Part shown: positions 15,523-25,000 of the stretch, in pieces | Numbering within the stretch: position 1 is the first letter of the stretch | Layout of the letters: each line of letters starts with the position of its first letter | Assembly: GCA_007693535.1 (NCBI GenBank) | Contig: REDK01000122.1 | Span: 1-40,594, forward strand | Direction of reading: 5' to 3' | Source: Chromatiaceae bacterium | Lineage (GTDB): Bacteria; Pseudomonadota; Gammaproteobacteria; Chromatiales; Chromatiaceae | Length of the DNA: 40,594 nucleotides | The notes under the pieces: model-generated | Seen by the model: the letters and a program-made list of their open reading frames with translations, nothing else | Databases searched by the model: none | Told to the model about the DNA's origin: nothing | Position numbers and translations under genes: made by a program

Positions 15523-16920
15523 TCAGGCATATTGCAGGGCACTCAGCATGGCGCCGAGCTTCGCCTCGGTCTCCTCCCATTCCGAGTCGGGGTCGGAACC
15601 GGCCACGATGCCGGCGCCGGCGTAGAGTTCCGCGCGTGCGCCGCAGACGCGGGCGCAGCGTAGCAACACCCAAAGTTCGCCGTTGCGGTCGGGTTCGATG
15701 ATGCCGGCGGCGCCAGTGTACCAGCCTCGCGGGCAGGGTTCGTGCTGGCGCAGCCAGGCGCTGGCGGCATGCCGGGGCTGGCCGTTGGTGGCCGGGGTGG
15801 GATGCAGCAGGTCGGCCAGTTCGAAGCAGTCGCGCCGGGGATCGGTGCGGGCGCGAATCGGGCTCCACAGATGATGGGCATTGCTGAGTTGCATCACCTC
15901 CGGGCGGGCCGGTACCTCGATACCGCTGCAGCAGGGAGTGAGTGCGGCGCGGATGGCGTCGATGACGAAGCGATGTTCGCGCAAGTTTTTGTCGGAGCCG
16001 AGCAGGGCCGCGGCCAGCGCCTGATCCTGCTCGGCATCGCTAGCGCGCGCGGCGGTGCCGGCGATTGCATCCACCTCCAGCAGATTGCCCCGGCGCGCCA
16101 GCAGCCGCTCCGGGGTGGCGGCGACGAAGCTGGCACCGTTGCGGCGCAGATGGATGATCTGGCAGGACGGGAACAGGCAGGTCAGAGCGCCCAGCAGGCG
16201 CCCGAGGTCGAGCTGCCTGGTGCTGCTGAGTTCCAGCCGGCGCGAGAGCACCACCTTGGCGAAGGCGCCGCGTTCGATCTGGGCCAGGGCGTTGCCGACC
16301 AGATCGGCCCAGGCGGCCCGGTCTGGCTCCGAGCGATGACGCACGAGCCGGGCCGGTGGCAGCGGCCCGCGCACCGGCTGATATAGCCGCGGGACCAGCT
16401 CGGTCAGCGCCTGGCCCCACGCGGCCTGTAGCGTCGCTCGGCTGGCCGGTAGGCGCGCCGACAGCACCAGGGCGGCCCCGTCCTGGTGCTGGCGCACGCC
16501 GATGCTGGGCACCCAGAGCAGGGCATTGGGGAGATGATCGGCCTCCGGTGGCAGGGCTTCACCAGTGGCGGCGAAGCCGAGTAGGGCGAAGGCATCCAGG
16601 CCGGTCTCGTCTGGATCATGGCGTTGCCAGTGTTGGCGCAGCCAGGCCGCGGCGGCGGCAAGCTGGTGCAGGCGCCGCGGCCCCTGCGCCTGCCATTCCG
16701 CGGCGATGCCGAAGCCGGCATGGCCGCCGCCTTGATGGACGCGCAGCAGTTGGAATTGGGGGCCGGTATCGGGCCCGGTCAGCGGCGGTACCGCGGTCGG
16801 TGCCCGCGGCAGCGCCAGCACCAGCGAGACCAGACCGGTGTCCCCGGTGCCAGGCAGGCGCGCCAGGGCCGCTGCCATCCGGGCGGTGAGCTGCGCGGTA
16901 AGATCCAGCGGGGCCTGCAT
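15523..16920 (-). CDS. menF: Isochorismate synthase (MenF)
   Basis: Converts chorismate to isochorismate, the first committed step of menaquinone synthesis. From the ATG at 16920 the protein is 465 residues; a longer reading would add 75 Arg/Pro-rich residues overlapping the upstream hydrolase gene and is rejected. The C-terminal chorismate-binding domain is well formed: FAKVVLSRRLEL, FVAATPERLL, VDAIAGTAARA, LREHRFVIDAI, NAHHLWSPI and a late GAGIVAGSDPDSEWEETEAK ending, as in MenF/EntC/TrpE. The N-terminal half is variable. It lies 40 bases after the alpha/beta hydrolase stop and 27 before menD. An EntC role is unlikely because menD follows directly. Confidence 0.93.
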   Translation of the reverse strand: MQAPLDLTAQLTARMAAALARLPGTGDTGLVSLVLALPRAPTAVPPLTGPDTGPQFQLLRVHQGGGHAGFGIAAEWQAQGPRRLHQLAAAAAWLRQHWQRHDPDETGLDAFALLGFAATGEALPPEADHLPNALLWVPSIGVRQHQDGAALVLSARLPASRATLQAAWGQALTELVPRLYQPVRGPLPPARLVRHRSEPDRAAWADLVGNALAQIERGAFAKVVLSRRLELSSTRQLDLGRLLGALTCLFPSCQIIHLRRNGASFVAATPERLLARRGNLLEVDAIAGTAARASDAEQDQALAAALLGSDKNLREHRFVIDAIRAALTPCCSGIEVPARPEVMQLSNAHHLWSPIRARTDPRRDCFELADLLHPTPATNGQPRHAASAWLRQHEPCPRGWYTGAAGIIEPDRNGELWVLLRCARVCGARAELYAGAGIVAGSDPDSEWEETEAKLGAMLSALQYA

Positions 16921-16960
16921 CGGCGGCGTGGCCGGGTCGGCGTGGACCGACCCGGGCGGC

Positions 16961-17911
16961 TCAGGCGGTCGCGTCGTCCGCCGCCGGCGTGCTGCCGGCG
17001 GCGAGGCCGGCCCAGAATGCATCCATAGCGGCGATACAGTCTTGCGGGCGCTCCCATTGCGGCATGCCCAGGGTCGGCTCGATGCGCACCGCCTGCCAGT
17101 TGGCATGCTCGGCCAGCAACGGCGCCAGTAGCTCGAAGCTGACATTGGCGTCGCGATCGTATAGCACCAGGACCGGCAGGCTCAGCTTGGCGTAGATGGT
17201 ATTCACCGCGTCGCGGGTGAACAGTTGGCCGGCCAGGAAATAATAGGGCGCATGCCGAGCGCCGGGCTGGCGGGCGGTTGCGTAGGCATAGTCGATCAAC
17301 TCAGTTGGCGGCTCGTTGACCCAACTGCGGCGCAGGAAATAGCGGATGCTCTTGCGGCGGGTGAGCAGGTCATAGAGACCCTGTCCCAGCCCGGGCAGCG
17401 TGAAGATGCGATGCAGCCTGCGCCCGGTCTTGCCCGCGGGTAGCCGCCGATCGCTGAAACCGGTGGGGGAGAGCAGGGTCAGCGAGCGGATGCGCTCGGC
17501 GGCCACCAGCGCGGCGCGGGCCGCGAATTCGCTGCTCAGCGAATAGGCAACCACATCCGCCGGCGCCTTCACCACATTGGTTAGGAAGGCGACGATGGCA
17601 TTGGCATAGAGTTCCGGCGAATACTCGCGATCGCTGCGATCGGAAAAGCCGAAGCCGGGCAGCTCTGGCACATAGACCCGGCGCGTGGCGGCATAATGAT
17701 CGAACAGCGGCTTCATCTCGAAGGCGCTGGGGGCGGCGTTGATACTATGCACCAGCACCAACGGCGGGGCGTCGGCGGGCCCGCCGACGTAGTAGCTCAC
17801 CTCCCGCAGATGCATCGTCGAGAAGCTGTCGCGGGGGGCGTCGAGCGCTGGCGGCAGCTCGGTCTGGGGACGATCCTTGCCCACTCGGGGCAGGACGTTG
17901 GCATTACTCAT
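16961..17911 (-). CDS. Alpha/beta hydrolase in the men operon, active-site His missing
   Basis: 316-residue alpha/beta-hydrolase fold protein. The oxyanion-side segment LVLVHSINAAPSAFEMKPLF and YVPELPGFGFSDR fit the family. The nucleophile elbow is degenerate (VAYSLSSEFAAR instead of GxSxG; a Ser is retained). The acid Asp is plausible in VLYDRDANVSFE. The C-terminal His in the usual HxPxxExP motif is a Gly here (LGMPQWERP). A normal hydrolase triad is therefore incomplete. It is the first gene ahead of menF-menD (40-base gap), where MenH would sit, so a MenH-like or related quinone-pathway role is possible but not shown. The start at 17911 has GGAG 8 bases upstream. Confidence 0.8.
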   Translation of the reverse strand: MSNANVLPRVGKDRPQTELPPALDAPRDSFSTMHLREVSYYVGGPADAPPLVLVHSINAAPSAFEMKPLFDHYAATRRVYVPELPGFGFSDRSDREYSPELYANAIVAFLTNVVKAPADVVAYSLSSEFAARAALVAAERIRSLTLLSPTGFSDRRLPAGKTGRRLHRIFTLPGLGQGLYDLLTRRKSIRYFLRRSWVNEPPTELIDYAYATARQPGARHAPYYFLAGQLFTRDAVNTIYAKLSLPVLVLYDRDANVSFELLAPLLAEHANWQAVRIEPTLGMPQWERPQDCIAAMDAFWAGLAAGSTPAADDATA

Positions 17912-18039
17912 CTCAGTCTCCGTCTCGGTCAGCGGGTGCGGGGGCCGGCCGCCGGGGGGGATCAGGGGGCCGGGCGGTGTCCGCGGGTTGGTGGTCCGGG
18001 CGGCCCGGGTCGTCAGGGGCAGGATACAGCGGGTCGACC

Positions 18040-18675
18040 TCAGGGGGCCGGAGTGGCTGGGGCGGGATCGCGGACCTGCACGAGGACCTCATTGCGGCGC
18101 AGAAACCCCGGGATGAAGGGGGCATTGTAGCGCGCAAAGATGGGTTCACCGACCGGTTGCAGGCGCGCCTGGTCGAGCGCGGTCAGGAGTTTGGCCTCCT
18201 GCTCGCGGTAGCGCGCCTCGCTCCAGTCGCCCCGGTAACGCCGGGCCGCGAGCAGGCGCCCGGGTACCAGGCGCAGGGAGACCCGCTGATCAGCGGGCTG
18301 GGGCAGCATCGACGGCAGATATTCCTTGGGCATCACGAACTGATAGCGCCAGCGTCCGCTCCTATCGTTGTCGCCGCCAGCGGCCGCGGCATCCGCGGCC
18401 TGTTGGTTGACCGGTGCGGTCATCGGGATGTTCCGCCCGCCCTGATTATTGCCCTTGATGTAGTCGAGCAGGACCCGGAAGGCTGGCGCACCGGAGGCCG
18501 CGAAGGCACCCTCGATTTCGGTCTCGGCGACCATAAAGGGCTCATAGCGTCGTAGTTCGAAGTCGTCGCCACGCTCCATCAGGGTGAAGGTCGGCTCGTC
18601 CAGGTTCAGCAGGGCCGAGGCGAGGAAAAGCAGCGCGAGCAGCGCGGCGGCGGCGAGGAGCAGCTTGATCTTCAT
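18040..18675 (-). CDS. SOUL family heme-binding protein
   Basis: 211-residue protein from the ATG at 18675. An N-terminal hydrophobic run (KIKLLLAAAALLALLFLASALL) is a signal or membrane anchor, so the rest is periplasmic. The SOUL/HBP domain follows: FTLMERGDDFELRRYEPFMVAETE, GGRNIPMTAPV (a hallmark), YQFVMPKEYLPSMLPQP and a late GFLRRNEVLV. Family members bind heme or tetrapyrroles; the cellular role in bacteria is not settled. Location beside heme and quinone genes of a phototroph is compatible with tetrapyrrole handling. It is followed by the men-operon hydrolase after 128 bases and is divergent from the cytochrome c gene. Confidence 0.88.
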   Translation of the reverse strand: MKIKLLLAAAALLALLFLASALLNLDEPTFTLMERGDDFELRRYEPFMVAETEIEGAFAASGAPAFRVLLDYIKGNNQGGRNIPMTAPVNQQAADAAAAGGDNDRSGRWRYQFVMPKEYLPSMLPQPADQRVSLRLVPGRLLAARRYRGDWSEARYREQEAKLLTALDQARLQPVGEPIFARYNAPFIPGFLRRNEVLVQVRDPAPATPAP

Positions 18676-18941
18676 GGTAGGCAGGCAGTCTGGGGTTGCG
18701 GGTACAAACGGGGCGGGGGTCGGCCGCGGCCCCGGGGTGGCCGCATTCGGGCCGCGATTCAAGCACGGTCGTTGCCGGGCGGCGTTGTCCATCGTCAACC
18801 CGGCAGCAGACCAGGACCAGACCGGGACGACCTCTGGCTGGGCGCGGCGCTGGGCCCCCTGTTACCATCGCCGCCGCCCCTGTCCCGGTTGCAGCCGCGT
18901 TCCGGGCCACCGACCGACCTTCCGACCACGAGCCGCCGCCG

Positions 18942-19592
18942 ATGTCCCAATTCCGCCTGTTGTCCGTTGTTTGCCTGATCGCCGCTGCGGTCGGACTGCT
19001 GCCGCGCTCGCTCAGCGCCACCCAGGTCGGGGCCGAGGTGAGCGGGGCGGCGGTCTACGTCTACTGCGTCGGCTGCCATGGCCACCATGGCGAGGGCGGT
19101 GACGGCGGGCGCAATCCGCGCCTGGCCGGTCTGTCCGTTGCCTATCTCGATCGGCAACTGCATGCCTTCAAGACCGGGCAGCGCGTCAACAAGCCGATGC
19201 TGCCGATCTTCTCCCATCCGCAGTTCACCGCCGACATCATCGCCACGGTCGCGGAATACATCGCCGCAATGCCGGTCCCCGACCTGGCCTTGTGGCCCTA
19301 TCGACCGGACCCGGTCGCACTGGCCGAATTCCAGTCTCGCGGCGCCCTCAGGGCCGCCGGCGAAGCACGCTATGACAGCATCTGCGCCGCCTGTCATGCT
19401 GCCAATGGTGCCGGCGACGAGGATCAGGGTGCCCCGTCGCTGACCGCCCAATATCCCGCCTATCTGCGCAAGCAGATCCTGGACTTTGCCAACGGCGCCC
19501 GGACCCATGACGCGAGTGGGCGCTGCGGCGACCTGGCCCCGCCAATGATCGAGGCGGTGCTGGCGCATTTGGTGGAACTCGGCCGCCCATGA
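18942..19592 (+). CDS. Periplasmic diheme c-type cytochrome (c4-like)
   Basis: 216-residue secreted protein: signal peptide at about 1-26 (LLSVVCLIAAAVGLLPRSLSA), then two CXXCH heme sites, CVGCH (42-46) and CAACH (148-152), each in its own domain. NKPMLP (Met about 86) and APPMIE supply likely Met ligands. The two-domain layout, with repeated Q/AF..G.R motifs and YLDRQLHAFKTGQR / YLRKQILDFANGAR, matches cytochrome c4, a soluble electron carrier between the bc1 complex and oxidases or reaction centres. It lies in the same window as petABC but is unlinked. The start at 18942 is chosen by the signal peptide. Divergent from the SOUL gene. Confidence 0.9.
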   Translation: MSQFRLLSVVCLIAAAVGLLPRSLSATQVGAEVSGAAVYVYCVGCHGHHGEGGDGGRNPRLAGLSVAYLDRQLHAFKTGQRVNKPMLPIFSHPQFTADIIATVAEYIAAMPVPDLALWPYRPDPVALAEFQSRGALRAAGEARYDSICAACHAANGAGDEDQGAPSLTAQYPAYLRKQILDFANGARTHDASGRCGDLAPPMIEAVLAHLVELGRP

Positions 19593-20071
19593 GTGGGATC
19601 CCGGCTGGCTGCATGATCCGGGGCCGCGCGGGAGGATTTAGCGGTATCAAGGGGCAGGGGGCTGAACCTGCAGGTCTCGCGGCAGCACCGGAGGCGCGTT
19701 GATCGCGGCCAGGATGGCCGATCGAGCGACCCGTTGGGGGAGTTGCCCGCACCTGCGAGGGCTGGATGCATTGCGAGTCCGCGTCGCCGGCCATACCGGC
19801 AGCGCTAAGCTGTCCTAAATCCCCGCTGCCGATCTCGGATGCCAAGCCAGTCGTATCCGGGAGCGCTGGCGAACGCCCAGCAGTTGCGAACCCGGCCGCC
19901 ATCATGCGAGCGTCAGCACCCTTGGCGGGCGACCTCGACAGCCTGGGAAGAGCCGCTCTGGTGCGCGCCTTTGCGGACCTGCGCCGCCCGTCGATGCGCG
20001 CATCGACGGGCGGCGAGTGCACCGATGTCTCGATCAGGACTGCGTCCAGTCGTGCGGCGCGTCAGCAGCAT
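19593..20071. other. Intergenic stretch between convergent genes
   Basis: About 479 bases between the cytochrome c stop and the pilin stop. No credible gene is seen; open frames are low-complexity shadows. The only striking element is a perfect 34-base palindrome at 19982-20015. Confidence 0.5.
19982..20015. terminator. Perfect 34-base palindrome downstream of the pilin gene
   Basis: Arms CGCCGCCCGTCGATGCG and CGCATCGACGGGCGGCG are exact reverse complements with no spacer. It starts 57 bases past the pilin stop on the minus strand. RNA from either strand would fold into a very strong stem. No T-tract follows, so it may be a factor-independent terminator lacking a U-run, an mRNA-stabilising stem, or a protein site. 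Confidence 0.45.
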
Positions 20072-20506
20072 TCAGTCACCGCCGCCACGGCAATTGGCCG
20101 GGAGAAACCTGGTTTCCATATCGTCCCCAGGTGCGCAGGTCCACGTGATCGAGCCTGTCGCGTCTTCCGGCGTCAGCACCAGCTCGGCTCCATCTTCAAC
20201 CTTTTCATTGTAAACAATGGTGATAACGCCATCCTCGTTAACGGTAATGCTCTTAACCGCGTTACCCCTGATGTCTTCGGGGTCAGCAAGGCCGGCGGCA
20301 GCATTGTCGCCGGGCCACTCTCCTGACGATGCGTAAAACTCCGTGACAGCCGTCTTCGCGCCAGCAGCCAGCGTCAACCCTTCGGAGACGTGGGTGCGCT
20401 TGGTGTAGTCCATATAGGATGGAATGGCGATCGCGGCCAGGATGCCGATGATGGCGACCACGATCATCAGCTCGATGAGCGTGAAGCCGGCTTGGTGTCT
20501 CTTCAT
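20072..20506 (-). CDS. pilA: Type IV major pilin (PilA-like)
   Basis: 144-residue prepilin. A short leader MKRHQAG ends in the prepilin-peptidase site (cut after Gly7), then FTLIELMIVVAIIGILAAIAIPSY, the conserved hydrophobic helix with Glu5 of the mature chain. The C-terminal C...C pair (WTCAPGDDMETRFLPANCR) fits the pilin D-region disulfide. The rest is a typical globular head. Exported to the inner membrane and assembled into pili for twitching, adhesion or DNA uptake. No pil assembly genes adjoin. GGAG lies 7 bases before the ATG. No sigma-54 -24/-12 site was evident upstream. It could be a minor pilin, but the size favours the major one. Confidence 0.9.
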   Translation of the reverse strand: MKRHQAGFTLIELMIVVAIIGILAAIAIPSYMDYTKRTHVSEGLTLAAGAKTAVTEFYASSGEWPGDNAAAGLADPEDIRGNAVKSITVNEDGVITIVYNEKVEDGAELVLTPEDATGSITWTCAPGDDMETRFLPANCRGGGD

Positions 20507-20604
20507 GGGGGTGCTCCGGTGAGGGTGGTCTGAGCAGAGTTGGCGGGGACGGCGGGCCGTCGTCGGGTCAGGACCGTATGTTCGGGGCGTTGTCGTTGTC
20601 GCTG

Positions 20605-20622
20605 GCGGGGCACCTGCCCCGC
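20605..20622 (-). terminator. Short hairpin after the DUF3611 gene
   Basis: Arms GCGGGGCA and TGCCCCGC with a 2-base loop, 29 bases past the DUF3611 stop and about 100 bases upstream of the pilin start. It could terminate the upstream gene. No clear T-run follows. Confidence 0.35.
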
Positions 20623-20650
20623 GGGCAACGCTGAGGCCTGCAGCAGACTC

Positions 20651-21241
20651 CTATGCGAATTCCTGGCAGCCCTGGGAGGTGCGAAACAGCAGCCAGAGAC
20701 CGAGCACCAGGACCAGGATCTCGGCGACAATGACCAGGACCAGGGCCAACAGACTCAGCATGTCGATGGCTGAGATCCAGCTGGCCTGTTCGGTCATCTG
20801 CATCACCGGGATGCCGCCTTGGGGGGCAATCAGGAAGTAATAAAGCAGGATACTGACCTCGACCACCATGACGATGATCGAGAAGATGATGCCAGTGCTG
20901 CTGGCGAGGATGCCGGTCCAGACCTTGGCCACCAATGCCGATTGGGGGGGGCGGGTGGCGGGATCATCGATGCGCTTGGCTAGCCTGGTGTAGCTCCAGA
21001 ACCAGTAGGTGGTGAAGATCAGCACCAGCACGCCGGCAATGGTCAGCCATTGCATCAGCGGCAGGGCAGTGCGCCGACCACTGATGGGGGCCTGCACCAG
21101 GAAACTGGAGATGACCAGGATAATTGGGATGATGCCGACGACCAGTTGCAGGATGAAGCCGATGCGGCCGATGCGGCTGAACTGGGCCGCTAGGCTGGAA
21201 GTCTCCGACGATTGAATGCTTTCGACCAGTTCTTCTTTCAT
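20651..21241 (-). CDS. DUF3611-like integral membrane protein
   Basis: 196-residue polytopic membrane protein with four hydrophobic segments (about 28-47, 63-83, 107-132 and 158-188). The N-terminal part, SSLAAQFSRIGRIGFILQLVVGIIPIILVISSF, resembles DUF3611, a family best known from cyanobacteria and chloroplasts and also present in purple bacteria; its function is unknown. GGAG sits 8 bases before the ATG at 21241. The gene is separate from the pilin (144 bases) and probably monocistronic, given the hairpin in between. Family assignment is from pattern only. Confidence 0.7.
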   Translation of the reverse strand: MKEELVESIQSSETSSLAAQFSRIGRIGFILQLVVGIIPIILVISSFLVQAPISGRRTALPLMQWLTIAGVLVLIFTTYWFWSYTRLAKRIDDPATRPPQSALVAKVWTGILASSTGIIFSIIVMVVEVSILLYYFLIAPQGGIPVMQMTEQASWISAIDMLSLLALVLVIVAEILVLVLGLWLLFRTSQGCQEFA

Positions 21242-22098
21242 GACAGCTCCGAGCAGGGACGAAGGACGACCCGGAATGGGTCAGGAAGCGGCGCGCTAGC
21301 GGCCCGAGCATTGCCGCCGGGGTAGTCATCCCACGCGCGGCGGCCACGGCGCAGGGTTGCCGATGTGTGCTGGTGATCCGGGCTGCGTGGCCCGCGGCGG
21401 GACGGCCATGGGGCTTGACCAGGACCAGCGCCGGTTCTGATGCCAGTACCGATACAGTGGCGAGTCGGTTGAGGAGCATTGCGAGCATCTTGCCAGGCCA
21501 TTGCGTCGCGGACTGCGCTCTGCCAAGCCAGGACGGGCGGGGCGGGATCTGAGGGTCTGACGGACGACGGCGATGCGAGCGTGGCCGCGCGCGCCACCGA
21601 ATCCACTCTGACCGATTCCCAGATTGGCGCCAAGATGGACCCGATCAGAACCCCGGATCAGCTCCGTTGGCGATCCTCGATGAAGTTCCGGCAGCCATCG
21701 CCAGGCAAATGGGGCAGTTTCGGGTTAGCCCGGGGGCAATAATGCAAGGGGTCGCCCATTCCCCCACCGCGCCCGTAGAATAGCGGGCGGCCGGGGGCGA
21801 AACAAGGCAGGTGAGCGGCCAGTGTCGGGCCGCGGCTGCAGGCTGCGCCGATTGGCGCTCGTCCGCACCCGTGTCGGTGGCCGCCACGGCTGCAACTGCA
21901 GCGACTGGCAACGGGCTGCTTGCGCGGCTGCCGCTGGCCCGGACGGTGCGATCACCGCGGCTAAACTCCCGGCCCGGTATCGGCCCGATACCGGCCGATG
22001 GCTGCGCTGGGGCTGGATCGGGTTCCGCTCCGGTCCGCCTCCGATCCACACCTGCGCCGCGGGACCTGCGGCGCAGCCGCATCAAACCGGTGGAATCC
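21242..22098. other. Long intergenic stretch with an inverted repeat
   Basis: About 857 bases between a divergent pair (DUF3611 minus, P-type ATPase plus). The ATPase frame stays open to 21811, but that extension is Ala/Arg-rich and shadow-like. Other open frames (21238-21633 and 21645-22139 on the minus strand) look the same. A perfect inverted repeat with one spacer base lies at 21974-21994. Confidence 0.45.
21974..21994. promoter_or_regulatory. Perfect inverted repeat upstream of the P-type ATPase fusion
   Basis: Arms CCGGTATCGG and CCGATACCGG are exact reverse complements with one spacer base, ending 104 bases before the ATG. A dyad of this size near a promoter fits a dimeric regulator's operator; it could also be an RNA stem. 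The regulator is unknown. Confidence 0.35.
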
Positions 22099-25000
22099 AT
22101 GCCCGACCTGTTTGCCCGCCCGGCCCTAGCCTGGACCACCGAGGTCCTGGCCCTGGTGCTGCTGAGCCTCTATCACCTGCGCCTGTACTGGATTTATCGG
22201 CATGATCCGGAGCGCACCATGCGCGGGCATACCAACCGCCTGCGCCATCTGTGGGTGGAGGCAGTCCGCGCCGCTAATGAGGGGCTGCTCGGCGTGCAGA
22301 CCATGCGCAACTGGATGACCGGTGCGACCGTGTTTGCCTCCACCGCCGTGGTCATCGGCATCAGCGCCCTGGGTCTGGCGGTGGGCGGGGGCGACCTCGG
22401 TGCGCTGTCGCATCTCCTGAGTGTGGCGCCGCCCGAGTCCGGCTGGTGGCGGCTGAAGGTGCTGATCATCGCTGCGGTCGTCTTCAGCGCCTTTTTTCAC
22501 TTCATCCTGGCGCTGCGGTATTACAACCATGCCGCCTTCCTGATCAAATTGCCGGATGCACAATTGGCACCGGCGCCGGTGGCGGCGGTGGCGGCGACGC
22601 TGAATCGGGCTAATGGGCATTATCACCGGGGTACCCGCGTCTACATCATCCTGACGCCTTTCCTGCTGTGGCTGTTGGGTCCGGACTGGTTCTTCGGCGG
22701 GATGCTGATCGTATTGGCCCTCTTATACCGCTTCGACTATCGTCGGCCGGTGGATCAGGATGATCTCGGGACCGGCGACAGCAGTTCCGCCGGCGACAAC
22801 CTGCCCGCCGGCGATCTGCCCCGCGGGCAGGAGCCCGGGACGGACACAGTGGTCGGCCCCGCCCCGCTGGCCTGCGCCCATCCCCATGCCCTGCTGGCCG
22901 AGGATGTGCTGACCCTGCTTGGGAGCCGCCGCGAGGGACTCAGTGCCGAGGTGGCGGCCCAGCGCCTGGCGGCGGTAGGGCTCAATCGCCCGCCGACGAC
23001 AGCGACCCCTGGGTTGCTGCGGCAGTTCTGGGGCCAGCTGATTACCCCGCTGATTGTGCTGGTGGTGCTGGGGGCCCTGTTCACGGCCTGGAATGGGCAG
23101 ATCGGTGCCGCCCTGGTGTTGCTGCTGCTGGCCCTGCTGGCGTTACTGATGGAACTGGGTCGCCAGCAGTTCGGTGCGCTGGTGCTGGCCCGCATCGCGG
23201 CGCGACTAGCGCCGCGGGCGCTGGTGCGCCGCGATGGTGGCTGGTGTGAGGTAGCGGCAGTGGATCTGGTGCCGGGGGATGTCCTGTATCTGCGTAGCGG
23301 CGATCGCGTGCCGGCCGACGTGCGTCTACTGGTTGCCGATCATCTATGCATCGATGAATCGGCCCTGTCCGGGGAGGCGTTGTCGGCGCGCAAGGCAGTG
23401 GCGCCGGCCGAGGATGAGGCCGGGGTCGGTCGTCATCACAGCATGGCCTATGCTGGTACCCTGATCACTGCTGGTCAGGGCCAGGGGGTAGTGACCGCCA
23501 CGGGCGCCGCCACCATGCTCGCCCGTGGTCCCCGGCTGGTGGCCGAGACCGAGCCCTTCGCCACCCCGCTGACCCGTCAGATCGAGCGCATCGGGCGGGT
23601 CCTGGCCTGGCTGGTGCCGGGGCTGGCGCTGGTCCTGTTCCTGTTTGGCTGGCTGGCGTATGGTCAGGATCTGACCTGGGCGCTGGCCGCTGCGCTCGGC
23701 TTCGCGCTAGCGGCGACGCCGACGATGCTAGGGGTGATCCTGGCGCTTGGGCTTGCCCTGGGGCTGCGCAGACTGCTGGCCCGGCAGGTGCTGGTGCGCC
23801 GGCTGAACGCTCTGGAGATCCTCAGTGCGGTGACCGTGGTCTGCGCCGACAAGACGGGCACCCTGACCCAGAATCAGATGACCGCCCGCTGTGTGGTCAC
23901 CCCCGGCGCGCGCTATACCGTGGCCGGCATCGGCTATGCCCCCGAGGGGCATCTGGCGCGGGATGGCGAACCACTCGGGCGCGACGCCCCGGATGGCCAG
24001 ACCAACGGGTTGCCCAAAGATCTGCGGGCCCTGATCGAGGTGATGGCCCTGTGCAACGATGCTGAACTGGTGCCGGGGCCGGGGCACGCATGGCGCGTGG
24101 TGGGCTCGCCCACCGAGGGGGCATTGCGGACCTTGGCGCTGAAGGCCGACTTCGCGGCCGCCGCCTATACCCGGCTGGCGGCGATTCCGTTCGATCCAAA
24201 TGCCAAACTGATGGCGGCCCTGGTGCGCACGCCGGGCGTGGCTGGCGCCGGCGCGGTGGCTGGGGGCGAAGGGCGACGCATTCTGGTCAAAGGGGCACCG
24301 GACCGGTTGCTAGCGCGCTGCAGCACCCAACGCGGTGCCGACGGCGAGCCACAACCGCTGGAGTTGGCGTTTTGGGAAGCGGAGATTCTCGCTCTCAGTG
24401 CGCGCGGCCTGCGGGTGCTGGCTGCCGCAGCGCGATCGGTAACAGCCGACGAGGTCACTGGACAACAGCGCCCTGCCGGAAGGGTCGCTTCCATGGCGCC
24501 TGGCGATGCCCGGCCGGCCGCGGTGCGGCCGGCACTGACTATGGTCGATTTGGATGGCGAATTGGAGTTCCTGGGGCTGGTGGGCCTGATCGATGCGCCG
24601 CGCTTGGAGGCCATCCCTGCCGTGACGCGCTGTCGGCAGGCAGGGATCGCGGTGAAGCTGATGACCGGCGACGAGGCGGGGACTGCGGTGGCGATCGCCG
24701 ATGATCTCGGCATCATTGATGCCGATCCCGATCCGGCGACCGCGGTGGCGGCGGCTGCCAGTGCGGTCGAAATCGATGCTGCCGACGATGAGCAATTGCG
24801 TGGCATTGCTGCCGCCTACGACTGCTTTGCCCGTATCCGCCCCGAGCATCGGCTGCGGTTGGTACAGGCGCTGACCGCGCAGGGCCAGGTGGTCGCCATC
24901 ACTGGTGATGGCTACGGCGATGTCCCGGCTCTGCTGCGCGCTGACCTGGGGATCGCGATGGGGCGGGACGGCAGCGACGCCGCCCGCGAGGCGGCCCAGA

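Noticed and set aside
20507-20650. Sigma-54 promoter for the pilin gene
   Set aside because: No TGGCAC-N5-TTGC pattern was found on the minus strand.
21811-22098. N-terminal extension of the P-type ATPase fusion
   Set aside because: The added 96 residues are Ala/Arg-rich with no membrane or domain character; ATG 22099 has a ribosome site and starts the DUF599-like domain.
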